Assembly (NCBI RefSeq): GCF_000143415.4
Contig: NW_003314363.1
Span: 248,001 to 312,000 of the forward strand
Source: Selaginella moellendorffii
Lineage: Eukaryota > Streptophyta > Lycopodiopsida > Selaginellales > Selaginellaceae
DNA: 64,000 nt
Reading direction: 5' to 3'
In this document: one piece after another, positions 1-11,774 of the stretch
How positions within the stretch are numbered: position 1 is the stretch's first letter
How the letters are laid out: each line of letters opens with the position of its first letter
Position numbers and translations under genes: made by a program
The notes under the pieces: generated by a model
Database searches by the model: none
What the model was told of the DNA's origin: nothing
What the model saw: the letters and a program-made list of their open reading frames with translations, nothing else

Positions 1-1005
1 CTTCCAGGTTGTCAACCACGGCCTCGACTGCGACTTGATAACTCAGTCCCTCCGGGCTTCCAAGGATTTTTTCGATCTCTCCATGGAAGAGAAGATGAAA
101 GTGAGACCCCCTCCAGGAACTTGTCCCGTGCCCATGGGATTCTGTCACAACAGTGGAATTGACGGCCTTGTGGAGAGAAAGGAACATCTTTTCTTCTTCG
201 CTGAGGATGGATCACCGACGAAGTCACCTGACAGTTTCTCGAAGTACAACGTTTGGCCGGTAAAGCCACAAAACTTCTGGTAAGACCTCTACTGTTCTTC
301 TTTCTTCTTTCTTTCTTAGTCTCTGGGATTGATCGCAGCTCAATTGTCCGCGAGCGACTTATTGTCGAGGGCCAGAGAACAGCGATTTTCCTGCTGAGTC
401 TTATTTCCCGGAGCTTGGGACTGCCGGATAACTTCCTGTACGAGCACTACAAGGAGAAGATGAACGCTCTCATCATGCTCTTCTACCCGGTTTCAGACAT
501 CCCGGAAGACATCGGCCTCCACAAGCACCAAGATGGGAACATTCTCAGCGTGGTGGCACAGAACGAGACCGAGGGACTCCAGGTCTTGAAGGACGACAAG
601 TGGATCACAGTCAAGCCACGGACGGGGAGCTTGGTTGTCAACGTTGGCGACATTGTCCAGGTATGCTTTTCTTCTTCGTGATCTCCATTCTTTCATGCTT
701 AGAAATTCATGGAGCTTTTACTTTGTCTCCCTCAGGTGTGGAGCAACGACAGATACAAAAGCGTCCAGCACCGAGTCATCAACAACGATCAAAACGTCCG
801 CTACTCGTTCGCCTTCTCCTGTGTTCCTGGAGTGAGCACACTGGTAGCTCCGCTCCCGCAGTTCACTAGCGAGATCCAGCAGGCCCCGCGCTACCGGGAG
901 TTCCAGTATGGGGAGTACATGATGTACAGATTCGAGAACAAGAAGATCGTATCCAAGAACTCGGAGGAGATCACCATCAAGTACTATTCAACCGCAGAGG
1001 AGTAA
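1..1005 (+). CDS. 2-oxoglutarate/Fe(II)-dependent dioxygenase, 3' part (5' end outside window)
   Basis: Exons are 1-279, 339-660 and 736-1005 (stop TAA 1003-1005). Intron 1 (280-338, GTAAGA...GCAG) and intron 2 (661-735, GTATGC...CTCAG) keep the frame. An earlier AG at 318-319 would run into a stop, so the acceptor at 337-338 is preferred. Exon 1 opens with FQVVNHG, the usual N-terminal (DIOX_N) landmark of plant oxygenases. Exon 2 holds the first iron ligands in GLHKHQDGN (H-x-D) after YEHYKEKMNAL, then GLQVLKDDKWITVKP and GSLVVNVGDIVQ. Exon 3 carries the distal histidine in SVQHRV and the 2-oxoglutarate-binding R-x-S in RYSFAF. These soluble enzymes hydroxylate or desaturate small molecules such as hormones, flavonoids and alkaloids; the substrate cannot be told from sequence. 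The catalytic triad is intact, so the gene is probably functional. This is the only clearly cellular, unbroken gene in the window. Confidence 0.93.
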
Positions 1006-2040
1006 AGATCGCAAGAACAGGAGACACAAGCAGAAGAAAGAAGAAGAAGAAAATCAATGTTAATTATCTGTCGACAGCAACAGGGATAAATCTAACAAAA
1101 AGACACGGGTTATGTTTTTAGGCCGTATTCTTTCTTGTCCGAAAACTTGGCATGACGTCGTGTTTCAGGTGTCCAGAGAGACAGGCATTCTTCCCAAAGA
1201 TGGCGTGACCACCACCGCCACACCGCTTTGCGGTAGGACAGAAGCTTTTCTATTTTATTTTCTCCCTCTCTCAGGCGCAAACGCGAAAGAAAAAGATGGC
1301 AATTTGGAGGAAGCGTCTGCTTGAGAAATCATGAGTAGCATCTCTCTGATGGGGGAAAAAGGGGGAAGAAAGGAAAAAAAACGAAAGAGCTTTGGTTCAA
1401 GAGCTTTGTAGGAGAACCAGCCATTGAGAATCCAAGTGCCTTCCTTACATGCTCCGAGTAAATGGAAGCTCCTTTTGATTCGCTTTCATGGTATACAAAT
1501 GAACACGACACGGCACAAACAATACACAACACAAAGACGCACACGAAACATGCACTGACAAGGCTGGCACAATCTTTTTGACGAGACCCACCTTCCTTGC
1601 TACCGGGCCAAAAAGAAGTTACATTATATAGATATGATCAAGTGGCTCACTGGATATCCAGAAACTCGCATCCCTGTTATGCTAATGGAGGACCATGGGA
1701 ATGATCATCCCCAAAACAGATTGCATGCACCTCGTTTCCAGAGCCAAAGAAAAAATTAGTGGACAAAACCCTCTACCCAAAGACTTTGAAGCATTATTAT
1801 AGAATTTGTAAAGATGCTTGGTTCCATCCTCAGGGATGAGCCATCTCATTGCCATGTCTTTCCATGTCACTTATCTCAGTAGTGGCAACCTCTTTATACA
1901 TGGAAGCAAGAAAAAATAGAGTCAAAGTTCTTCAACTTCCTGATGAACAGCAAGTGCTTCAATGGTGGTTTTCCATTGACATGACAAGAACAATTTCCAA
2001 AGCTCCAAGTGAGGAAAGTTATGATTCATGAATAATAGAC
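1006..2040. other. 3' flank of the oxygenase gene, no recognised gene
   Basis: Balanced base composition up to about 2030, then abruptly AT-rich. The first 200 bases after the stop are probably 3' UTR. Short open frames exist on both strands (about 60-70 codons each around 1112-1324, 1329-1544, 1682-1870 and 1849-2031). None matches a family I recognise. A plus-strand frame from about 1640 to 2031 with one stop near 1838 could be an eroded coding fragment, but this is weak. Confidence 0.4.
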
Positions 2041-3121
2041 ATTCTCCCTAGATTATTTTTGTTTTTATAAATTAATAATAAATCTCACAAAACTAAGCTA
2101 CTAGTCCTAGCTTTCATATCACTCAGTCATTTCAAATTATTTTTATCTATTTTCCCTTTATCCATTTTATATTTTACTTTTTTCATGAAATTTCTCGAAA
2201 TATTAATAGAAATAGAAAAACTTAAATAATTAATGCAAGATTATCCTCAGATTTAAATATCAAAAAATTCTTATTCAAATCATATTCTTAATTTTATTAT
2301 TATCATGCATTACATCTCATTTTTCACAGGTGAGTCTTGATTTTGTTTTTCTTTCATCATATCTTACATACAGATATTTACATTTTTCATTGCACTATAG
2401 TTTTATTCATTGCTTTATTAGCTTATATTGAACATGGCTAAAGGATTTTTGAAAATGAAGTTAATTATATTTCTAAATTATAAATATTAATCATACTAAG
2501 ATGCCAAGATAATATATTATTTATATATATTAGCTATTGGATAAACTTGCCACTGAAAAGACTAAAATATTTTTAAAATTAAATTAAAGAGAATAAAAAT
2601 TAGATTAATATATTATGGTGAACAAAAAGCTCAAATGGAAAGTGGAAAAGCTTCATAGACTTATGAATTACCATTAGCAATATGATATAATATAAAGTCC
2701 AAATTTTTCTTCCAAGGACATAACAAAAATCTAGAGTATATACCATTCAAAATAAAGGAATTCTGGGTAAATCCTCAAAAGTATATACATACAAATTTTT
2801 TTTTAACTTTATCTAAAACAAAATAAGTATGAGTATTTAGTGATAAAGATGGAAATATTTCATATTATAATAATAATAAATAAATAAATAATTTATAACA
2901 TTATTTATTTAGTAAAATAGAAATTTATCTTCCTTCTTATTATGATTCAAAACTATGCTAAAAATTCTGAATTCTTCAAACTCTAAAATTTTATCAAACT
3001 TAATACACATTATAAAATTATATATGGCCTAACGCAAGGATATAGAGATTCCACTAGCTAATATGGTATGGAACTTAAGCCTTATATGCAGAATAAAGAC
3101 AAGCACGTAAGCCTATTCTTG
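2041..3121. other. AT-rich decayed sequence, no gene seen
   Basis: Very AT-rich with A/T runs and an ATAA-type microsatellite near 2867-2892. No open frame of note. It lies downstream, in minus-strand sense, of the RT fragment that follows, so it may be the eroded rest of that retroelement. Confidence 0.4.
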
Positions 3122-3392
3122 TCATTGGATATTACATGTTAGTGATAGTAAGAGTTTTGTCTTTGTCAATATGGATGCCTTATTTACAAACGAAGTGTCA
3201 AATAGAACTCCAGACTTGATAAAGAAAATGGATTTCTTAGGATTTAAGGCAATGTTTTTTTCTTGACATCTGAAGCATTTCTTGAGACAATAAATATAAT
3301 ATTCTTTACTGCTAAAAACACTAAAGTCATCCATGAAAACTTATATGAATTTGGTGAGGTATTCTCTAAAAGTGTCAGTAATGATTCTTTTG
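3122..3392 (-). pseudogene. Ty3/gypsy reverse transcriptase fragment
   Basis: On the minus strand the frame reads VFMDDFSVFSSKE followed by LKKCFRCQEKNIALNPKKS and a decayed GxLLGH-like segment. This is the catalytic DD box and following palm/thumb boundary of gypsy RT. A stop lies just before the VFMDD. The fragment is cut at 3393 by the start of a family A LTR. It matches the part of RT that is missing from the D element between 21160 and 33423, so it is probably from the same or a related family, in opposite orientation. Non-functional. Confidence 0.75.
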
Positions 3393-3831
3393 TGTAGCAC
3401 ACGTGGTTTTCACCCTTTATCCTATGAGGATTTACTATAGAATAACCACAAAGTAGAATCTAAACCCTCTATATGCCATGTGCTACATGCCATATGCCAC
3501 ATGTCCAAAAACAGTGGAATGGAACCCAAGTTTCAAGGCATTAGGCTATTGAATGAAACTTGCAGCTAAGGAGTGAAGAATCAGAGCACAAAGTGACTCC
3601 CAAACGTTCAGCTCAAAAAGTGAAGGGACAGGAGCACGGAACGACATTGGAGTAGTCTTAAAACTTCTAGCATCCCAATGCTAGGACTAGTATGTAAAAC
3701 AAAGCTAAACAAAGCTTAGCACTATTTTAGCATACTGGTGGCCTAACGTAAAAATACGTGTACTCCATTAGTTAGGATAATATGGAACTTGGGATTAAAC
3801 TTAAGTTAAATATAGAACAAGGATAGGCATG

Positions 3832-4630
3832 TGTAAGCTCTTGAATTTGGATTTCCCGGGAAGTCACTTAGCCTAATACTATTCAAACCTAAGGACACTT
3901 AACACCAAGTATCCTAAGACCTTTAACTGATTGGAAAAAGGGGTGCACTTTTGTTCATGGGCCCTTTTTTTTATATTTGAACCTTATGGATTGTCTCTCA
4001 AATTGTTTTCTTTGGTTGCTTACAATCCACCACACTTCTCTGCAAGTTCATACCCTTGTGAACGGAAGCTCCTAGCCTAGTACTATTCAAACCCAAATAC
4101 GCTTAACACTAAATATTCCAAGACCCTTAACTGATTGGAAAAAAGGGTGCACTCTTGTTCATGGGCTCTTTCCTTCTATATTTAAACCCCATGGATCATC
4201 TCTCAAATCGTTTTCTTTGGTTGTTTATAATCTACCACACTTCCCTGCAAGTTCATGCCCTCATGAACGGAAGCTAAGAGCCGAAGCTCTCTCGAGAGCC
4301 CTACTCTCTTGATACCCTACCCCTTTGGTCAAGCCCAACTGGAGCATATTGGACCCTTGTGAGATGTCAATTAACATATGGTGTGATTCCCTTAGCTAAT
4401 CAATAAAGTCGGACTCGAGACCTCTCTAATACCAAATGTAAGTTCATAAATTTGGACTTCTTAGGAGGTCATCCAGCCTAGTATTATTCAAACCTAAGGA
4501 TGTTTAACCCCAAATATCCTAAGACCCTTAACCGATTAGAAAAAATGGTGCACTCTTGTTTATGGGCCCTTTCTCTCTATATTTAAATCCTATGGATCAT
4601 CTTTCAAGTTGTTTTTTTTCGTTGTTTACA
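3832..4630 (-). mobile_element. TRIM (family B), three-LTR tandem form
   Basis: LTRs of about 190 bp (3832-4024 and 4437-4630) start TGTAAG and end TTTACA or CTTACA. Between them lie a short internal stretch, a third LTR copy lacking its first part (about 4068-4225), and a full internal region ending ATACCA at 4428-4434, a decayed reverse complement of an initiator-Met primer site. LTR-internal-LTR-internal-LTR tandems are known for TRIMs and arise by recombination. The flanks gcatg (3827-3831) and acata (4631-4635) are consistent with one 5-bp target duplication altered by CG decay. No coding capacity; it must rely on enzymes from another element. Confidence 0.82.
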
Positions 4631-4685
4631 ACATATAAGTGGGAGCTACACTATGTCTTAAATTGGTTAGCCATACTTAACCTAT

Positions 4686-6420
4686 TGTAAGCGACTAAAT
4701 TTTTCCATTCTACTTTAGTCACTTAACCACACCTCTGACCACTTGGAGGAGTCTCATTCACAACCTCCATAAGTTCAATCTAGGACTTGGGACTTGCTAG
4801 CCCCGAGAATGGCATCCATGCCACTCAACCTTAGCACTTGGTCCAAGTGCTCCACGTGTCCGATCCCATGATCGACACCCCAAGGTACCACTGACGTATC
4901 GGCCCGTTACGCTAAGGCCATGCCCAATTACCTTGGTCACACTAGTGGTCCAACACCACCTGCATTCCAATCCCGTCTCTCAAAGACTGGGTCATTCGTC
5001 CAGGAGGGATCATCCCAGATCCACTCCTTGACATTCTTAGGATGCCTACAGACATGGGGAATAGCCTTCCCCAATATCTCTGTTCCGGTCCCCACCAAGT
5101 CCCTTTCTGTCCTTGGCTGTGTTCGCCGACACTGCCATTGGATCAAGGCCCACCGGCCCGACCACTAAGTCCCACTATCCTCGAGGACTTCCTCACTGTG
5201 TGACTGTATCCTTGGTCACTACCCCAGAGGACTGCTCCTCTTCCTTTCCACAGTCTGGGCCTTTGGGACAACATTTCGGAACACCGTGGCCTTACGCGAG
5301 CCACCTGGGTACTCTCCTCGCCTTCTGCCCTTGGGTGCTCTAGCCATGGGCTTAGAGCGGGTTCCGTTGAGCCACACCAGGTATCCAAGTAGGTAGTGCC
5401 ACCCACACTTGGATTGGGAGCATCGGCCAGTCGATCTCCCGGGGGAACTAAAGCCGGCTCTTGAACACTTCACCAAGCTACCCCACTTGTCGGTCCGTGT
5501 TCACTCTAGCCTTGGACTTCCCAGTGGGCAGCTCATTACCCAACATTGGGTCCGGCCTTCCTGGGCCAAACTGGCCTTTCCTGGCCAAACTGGCTCCACT
5601 GCAGTCCTCCCCCCTACTATACTTTTGGAGCTCACCAAACCCCCCAGGGTCTGGGAGACGAACGCTTTGGGCTTTCACCCTCTCAGGCTCCGGACTCGGA
5701 CTCGGACTCGGACTCGGACTCGGACTCGGATTCAGACTCGGACTCGGGCTCGGGCTCGGTCTCGGCCTCGGCCTCGGTCTCGGTCTCGGTCCCGGTCTCG
5801 GTCCCGGTCTCGGTCCCGGTCTCGGTCTCGACTTCGGACTCCATCTCGGACTCCACTTCGGACTCCAACTCGGGTCCATCTCGGGTCCATCTCGGACTCC
5901 ACTTCGGACTCCATCTCGGACTCCATCTCGGGCTCCATCTCGGACTCCATCTCGGGTCCATCTCGGGTCCATCTCGGACTCCATCTCGGACTCCATCTCG
6001 GGTCCATCTCGGACTCCATCTCGGACTCCATCTCGGGTCCATCTCGGACTCCATCTCGGACTCCATTTCGGGTCCATCTCGGGTCCACCTCGGACTCCAT
6101 CTCGGACTCCATCTCAGACTTGACTTCGGACTCCAACTCGGGTCCATCTCGGACTCCACTTCGGACTCCAACTCGAGTCCATCTCGGACACTCCCACGTG
6201 TCATGTGTTGGTCCTTTTGGGTCCCTTTTTGGAGCCTCGCCTTTTGCTCGCTTCGTGCTCGTTCCTCAAGCACTTTGTTGGGAGTTCCACTCCCACTCTT
6301 GACTTTTCAAGTCGGAGCTTTTGGTCCAAACGTGTTACGCTCGTTTGGCTCTCGCTTCGGCCACTACCATGTGGCACCCTTCCGGCTCCACTTTGGGGCC
6401 TAGGGATTTTGTGTCTCACA
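4686..6420 (-). repeat. Family C LTR, left copy (3' LTR)
   Basis: Starts TGTAAGCGAC and ends TGTGTCTCACA. Contains short perfect hairpins (for example 4835-4849 and 5056-5072) and a large CTCGGA-type array at about 5691-6189. Long open frames crossing the array are repeat artefacts. Confidence 0.93.
5691..6189 (+). repeat. CTCGGA / TCGGACTCCATC tandem array inside the family C LTR
   Basis: Begins as a pure hexamer array (CTCGGA, then CTCGGT and CTCGGC variants). It grades into 11-12-bp units of the type TCGGACTCCATC and TCGGGTCCATC. About 500 bp here, about 75 bp in the partner LTR, and about 705 bp in the solo LTR at 16425-18366. Confidence 0.9.
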
Positions 6421-9400
6421 ACTCCACCACCCATAGACGAAGTTCGATGTCCTCATCGAACGGTAAACCCTTTCATAAAGTAACACCCACACGTGTTACC
6501 ATTTCCATCCTTGGCACCTAGCCAATCTTTGTCTATGGTTTGACACCAAAGGCCCACCATGCCTTGTCCATCCTTTAAGGAGCATAGTCTCTCCAACTTA
6601 GAGACTGATTGGACCACATTTAATTGTTCTCTCCTTTTATTGGTTTAGTTCTCACTAAACCTCTTAGAGACCCTTCTCTAAGTCAATCCCACTACTCCTT
6701 CTCGAGTAGTCTCAATTTCCATCGATATAACCTTTGCACTTTGGAACTTTGAATTTTGACTTCTTGGAGTCAATTTCCTAGGTGTCTCCAACACCTTGCC
6801 TTGCACCTTTTGTGCAACTCCACTTCCCATCCTAGGAAGTTCTCTACTCGAGGGCACCATCATCCTCTCTTCTATTTCGTGCCAAAGTTCCAGTTATCAT
6901 ACTTTGTGCTAGGGCTGTTCATGGCCCTATCATTTGGCTACCTTACCGCTCCCTCCCTTGGAGCTTCCACTTTCGCCAAATCGGAGCATTTCGGAATCCC
7001 TCTTTGGAAACACACTTCCTTTCCCGCAACTTGTTAGCGTCCAACACATTAGTGTTCCTCGCCTAACTTTGTCACTTGGATTCCTTCCAAGGGATTCCAC
7101 GGCCCTATCTTGGCCACTCATCTTTTGCTCCTATCCGTTGATTGTTGCACCAAGCAACATCGAATCTCTACCTCCCTCCTTGAGGTATTGTTTCGGTTCC
7201 ATAGTAAAGACTCTTCTTTGCCAAGTCCGGAGGATGTTCACCCCTAGTACGTCTTTTTAGCATCTTCTGTTATGGGCTCTATCCACGGCCCAACTTCGTG
7301 ACCCTCTCATGGGTCTTTTATAGAGACTACTTTCCTCGGACTCACTATGCCATCGCATGGACATAGTTTATTTCCCTTAGGTGCTCTTCCCACTTGGTCA
7401 TCACGACCAAGCCACACCACCTTAAACAGTTCAATTTCAACATTTTGAACCAGGAACTTCATTCCTTAGCCAACCAAGGACCTTGTCCTTATCTGGCCAT
7501 AAGATCACCTAGTGATCTCACCTTGGCACCTTAACAGAGTTGCCAAGAGGTACTTGGTCTTCTAGACCTCCAAGTTGTTGACTATAACCCCGGGGGCATC
7601 CCCCACACTTGGCGGTGCACCCAAGCTAGCCCTTACGGCCAAGGGTTCATAGCAATTGAGATTAGGTGTCCCCATCTCACTCACCACGACCTTGGTGCCA
7701 CTTGCACCAAAGTGTTCAAGTTAGATATGCTGAGCTTTCACACTAAGCAATCTAACCGTGCATCACAACTCCGAGGCATCCCTCGCTTGGTGGTGTGCCC
7801 AAACCAGTCTCCCCACTGAGAGTCCATGACCACCGAAATATGAGTGTCCTCATATTCCAAACCATCACCACGCCCTAGTGATTTGGGACTCGAACCCAAG
7901 CACTAGAGGGTCGGGACTCGAACCCAACCTCCGTATATGCATCTACGGACGGCATCACACAAGATGCCTGACGTGACTCCCCACGCCAGTGCACCAACTT
8001 ATTTTTAAAGCACGCTACAGATCATAGCTTAGGAACCTAGTTCCTCCACACTGCCAAGTCCTCTCACTTGACATGTCTGTGATCATGCATGGACTCCTCC
8101 ATGCTCGGCCCCATGGCCCACCCTTTTTGAAGTTATCACCTTCAACTAGGGTATTTGTTCCCCCAACGTGCCAATCTCGCTTGGCAAGTCCTCCGACCAC
8201 TGTAACATGGTTCCTGCATAAGCGTAAAAGTCCTTGACCATCGACTTTCGTTCAAAGCCCTCTCTTTGAACACTCGGGAACTACTTCCCTAACCTTGATA
8301 GCCTTGCCTCATGGCAAGCTTCAAGACCACGCTTCTGCTGCGCCACTCTGATTTCGCGCGTTCCATGAACCATTTACACTTGGCCTTTTTAGGTACTAAG
8401 CTACCTAGAATCGTCTTTGGGAACCTTGAAGGAACTCTGTCCCTTAGCTTGTTAAGGCCTCCCTTTTTGCAAGCCTTCCAAATGCCACATAGTCTAACAT
8501 GGACAATTCCATATTTTAGACTCTCCATGGCATCAGGGTTGCTAGCGGCAACACCCTCAAGCCCCCACTTGATTCTCCACTCCCAGCTGGCATAACCAAC
8601 CTTGGTTATGCCCTTTGATTCCTACGGTTCGATTTTATCCCCTTACTTCTTGCTTTTTGGCTTCACACCTTTCCTTTGGTCATTCTCCTCCAAACCAGGA
8701 GGATAACTTTGCACTTTCTATCATGCCTTAGCAAGGATTCCTAGGGATGAACCAACCCAATAGCCCAGGGAGTGGTTCCTCAATCCGGGTATACTCACCT
8801 TGTAACCCCACACACTGGGATTACATTGTTGCTTATGGGCCTTTACATGCCCATCACTAGCCTTGCCAAAGTTCTATTTTTGGCTTTGTCCAACTCGGGC
8901 AGACAGTCTTCTTCTGTCTCCGCAACCTTGGACATTTGGATAGCACCTTCTATCCATCATTCGCTAGGGACTTAGTCCCTTGGGCTTTATCCATTGCCCT
9001 CACAACATCAAACACCACCTTCTGGTGTTCTAGAGTGTTTGGGTGTCCCAATGATGGCTTTCTTGACAATGAATATTTCCTTTTATGACATTGACTTACT
9101 ATATCGCAACACAAGCAACTTATCCCCCGTAAGGGTATATCCAACTTCCTTATGCTATTAAGAAGTCTTGGGTAGCTACCTTCTACCCGTTTAACTAGTT
9201 ATTTTGCACCTCTTGCTTAGTTGCCTCATAGTTGTCAAGTCCTACAACTCATTGCTTGGTGCTTTCACACCTCCATCATTATCTGGGTCACCACACTCCA
9301 ATTGCATGCTCTGCAGCTTAGGCTATGCTATTCCCATTTCCATTGGGATTCCTTTGGCAAGGGATTCTCATGAACCCACCAACATAGCCTCAAGGTATCA

Positions 9401-10468
9401 CACCTGCACATTTGGTGTCTCCACACCATCGGCTCCACGAGCCTACCTCTATGACATTTCCCCTTCGTGTCTAAGTCTTTGCCAAGACCAACACCGCTCT
9501 TTCTCAGGCCAACCATCCGTTAGCACTGCACCATAGAGGTCCCACACAACTTCGTGTCAAAGTTGTTTTCTTCTGGGAACACCTTTCCCATAACTTTAGC
9601 ATCACACACTTTGCCATCGATGAGATACCCTCTGTTCTCATCCTTGGATCCTATGATCCCCCCCCATCCTTCATGGGGTACAACACACCTCAGTCCAAAT
9701 GCTTCCGTCAGTCCTTTTAGGACCATCCCTTGACTCTACTTGAGTCATCTAGCAGTTTTGGACTTGGTTAATCCACAGACCTGTAAGGTCCTACTTGTGA
9801 GGCACTAGCTCACTGGAATACACTTCTTGCATTCCTGTCCTACTCAAAAGGACTATTTTCACAAGTGTTACTCCGACACTTGATTTTGTTCTCTAGGGGC
9901 AACCTTTGCCCCTTAGGACTACTTGTCCATGTGATGAGAACACCAACTCATCCACTTAATACACCCCCAACTCCTTGGGTTGTTCCAGCATTTATTAGAG
10001 GTAGCCCCGACTACCACTTCAAGGACTTGAGTCCTCTTCCGTATTTGACCTCCCATGGTCATTACTTCTGGTCTCACATTCATGAGCACCAACCTCAACT
10101 GAGGAAAATCTTGTGACTCCTTTATTGTTTTGGAGTCTCTATCTTTCCCGTGATCCCAACTTTAGTTGTTTACCACAACAACCTTAGCCAATTTGCTGAG
10201 ACAAATGCTCATCCAGATCACATCCTCAACTCAATGAGGAAAACCTTGCATTGTTCCCAAGATCCCAAAGTCGTTCCATTATTGGCCCCTTTTCTATCCA
10301 CCACCTTGTCTACAAGTTCACACATGAACTGTAATGGAGAGCCATGTCTTCCCGACCTGCTACTCCTCAAGGATAGGCCCACTTCTCGGACCTTCCGTTG
10401 CCAACACCAGTGGTGATATACTTGAGCACCAATAAAAGTCGGACTAAGGAACAGCTCCGATACCAAGT
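6421..10468 (-). other. Internal region of family C element: non-coding, serial hairpins
   Basis: 4048 bp without a gag-pol frame. Short perfect inverted repeats with small loops follow one another. Examples: 7503-7517 (6-bp stem), 7692-7710 (7 bp, loop 5), 7720-7756 (7 bp plus 4 bp), 7837-7856 (8 bp, loop 4), 8087-8104 (7 bp, loop 4), 8250-8271 (8 bp, loop 6), 8589-8612 (11 bp, loop 2). The purine-rich tract lies next to the left LTR (6421-6432, ACTCCACCACCC, read on the minus strand). Confidence 0.85.
10454..10465 (-). other. Primer-binding site of family C element, initiator-Met tRNA type
   Basis: The plus strand reads GCTCCGATACCA, so the minus strand is TGGTATCGGAGC, one base from the standard plant initiator-Met primer site TGGTATCAGAGC. 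It is separated by three bases from the LTR at 10469. Confidence 0.85.
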
Positions 10469-11774
10469 TGTAAGCGACTAAATTTTTTCATTCTACTTTA
10501 GTCACTTAAGCACACCTCTGACCACTTGGAGGAGTCTCATTCACAACCTCCATAAGTCCAATCTAGGACTTGGGACTTGCTAGCCCCGAGAATGGCATCC
10601 ATGCCACTCAACCTTAGCACTTGGTCCAAGTGCTCCACGTGTCCGATCCCATGATCGACACCCCAAGGTACCACTGACGTATCAGCCCGTTACGCTAAGG
10701 CCATGCCCAATTACCTCGGTCACACTAGTGGTCCAACACCACCTGCATTCCAATCCCGTCTCTCAAAGACTGGGTCATCCGTCCAGGAGGGATCATCCCA
10801 GATCCACTCCTTGACATCCTTAGGATGCCTACAGACATGGGGAATAGCCTTCCCCAATATCTCTGTTCCGGTCCCCACCAAGTCCCTTTCTGTCCTTGGT
10901 TGTGTTCGCCGACACTGCCATTGGATCAAGGCCCACCAGCTCGACCACTAAGTCCCACTATCCTCGAGGACTTCCTCACTGTGTGACTGTGTCCTTGGTC
11001 ACTACCCGAGAGGACTGCTCCTCTTCCTTTCCACAGTCTGGGCCTTTGGGACAACATTTCGGAACACCGTGGCCTTACGCGAGCCACCTGGGTACTCTCC
11101 TCGCCTTCTGCCCTTGGGTGCTCTAGCCATGGGCTTAGAGCGGGTTCCGTTGAGCCACACCAGGTATCCAAGTAGGTAGTGCCACCCACACTTGGATTGG
11201 GAGCATCGGCCAGTCGATCTCCCGGGGGAACTAAAGCCGGCTCTTGAACACTTCACCAAGCTACCCCGCTTGTCGGTCCGTGTTCACTCTAGCCTTGGAC
11301 TTCCCAGTGGGCAGCTCATCACCCAACACTGGGTCCGGCCTTCCTGGGCCAAACTGGCCTTTCCTGGCCAAACTGGCTCCACTGCAGTCCTCCCCCCTAC
11401 TATACTTTTGGAGCTCACCAAACCCCCCAGGGTCTGGGAGACGAACGCTTTGGGCTTTCACCCTCTCAGGCTCCGGACTCGGACTCGGACTCGGACTCGG
11501 ATTCGGACTCCACTTCGGACTCCAACTTGAGTCCATCTCGGACACTCCCACGTGTCATGTGTTGGTCCTTTTGGGTCCCTTTTTGGAGCCTCGCCTTTTG
11601 CTTGCTTCGTGCTCGTTCCTCGAGCACTTTGTTGGGAGTTCCACTCCCACTCTTGACTTTTCAAGTCGGAGCTTTTGGTCCAAACGTGTTACGCTCGTTT
11701 GGCTCTCGCTTCGGCCACTACCATGTGGCGCCCTTCCGGCTCCACTTTGGGGCCTAGGGATTTTGTGTCTCACA
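10469..11774 (-). repeat. Family C LTR, right copy (5' LTR)
   Basis: Same termini as the left copy and nearly the same sequence, but with the tandem array shortened to about 11472-11545. Confidence 0.93.

Larger units (their letters stand above)
4686..11774 (-). mobile_element. Complete non-coding LTR retrotransposon (LARD-like, family C)
   Basis: A 7089-bp element with direct LTRs at 4686-6420 (1735 bp) and 10469-11774 (1306 bp), both TG...CA, flanked by a perfect 5-bp target duplication CCTAT (4681-4685 and 11775-11779). The primer site is next to the right LTR and reads on the minus strand (10454-10465), so the element points leftwards. The two LTRs look almost identical outside a hexamer/dodecamer array, which accounts for most of the length difference. 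The 4-kb internal region has no gag or pol frame. It inserted into a family A LTR, whose sequence resumes exactly after the duplication. Confidence 0.93.

Noticed and set aside
3832-4630. Retrozyme (hammerhead ribozyme-bearing LTR element) explanation for the TRIMs
   Set aside because: No CTGATGA core with a following GAAA stem was seen in LTRs or internal region.
5409-6403. Long overlapping frames with Arg-Thr, Asp-Ser, Leu-Gly and Ser-Glu repeats on both strands
   Set aside because: They are produced by the 6/12-bp array inside the LTR, which stays open in several frames.
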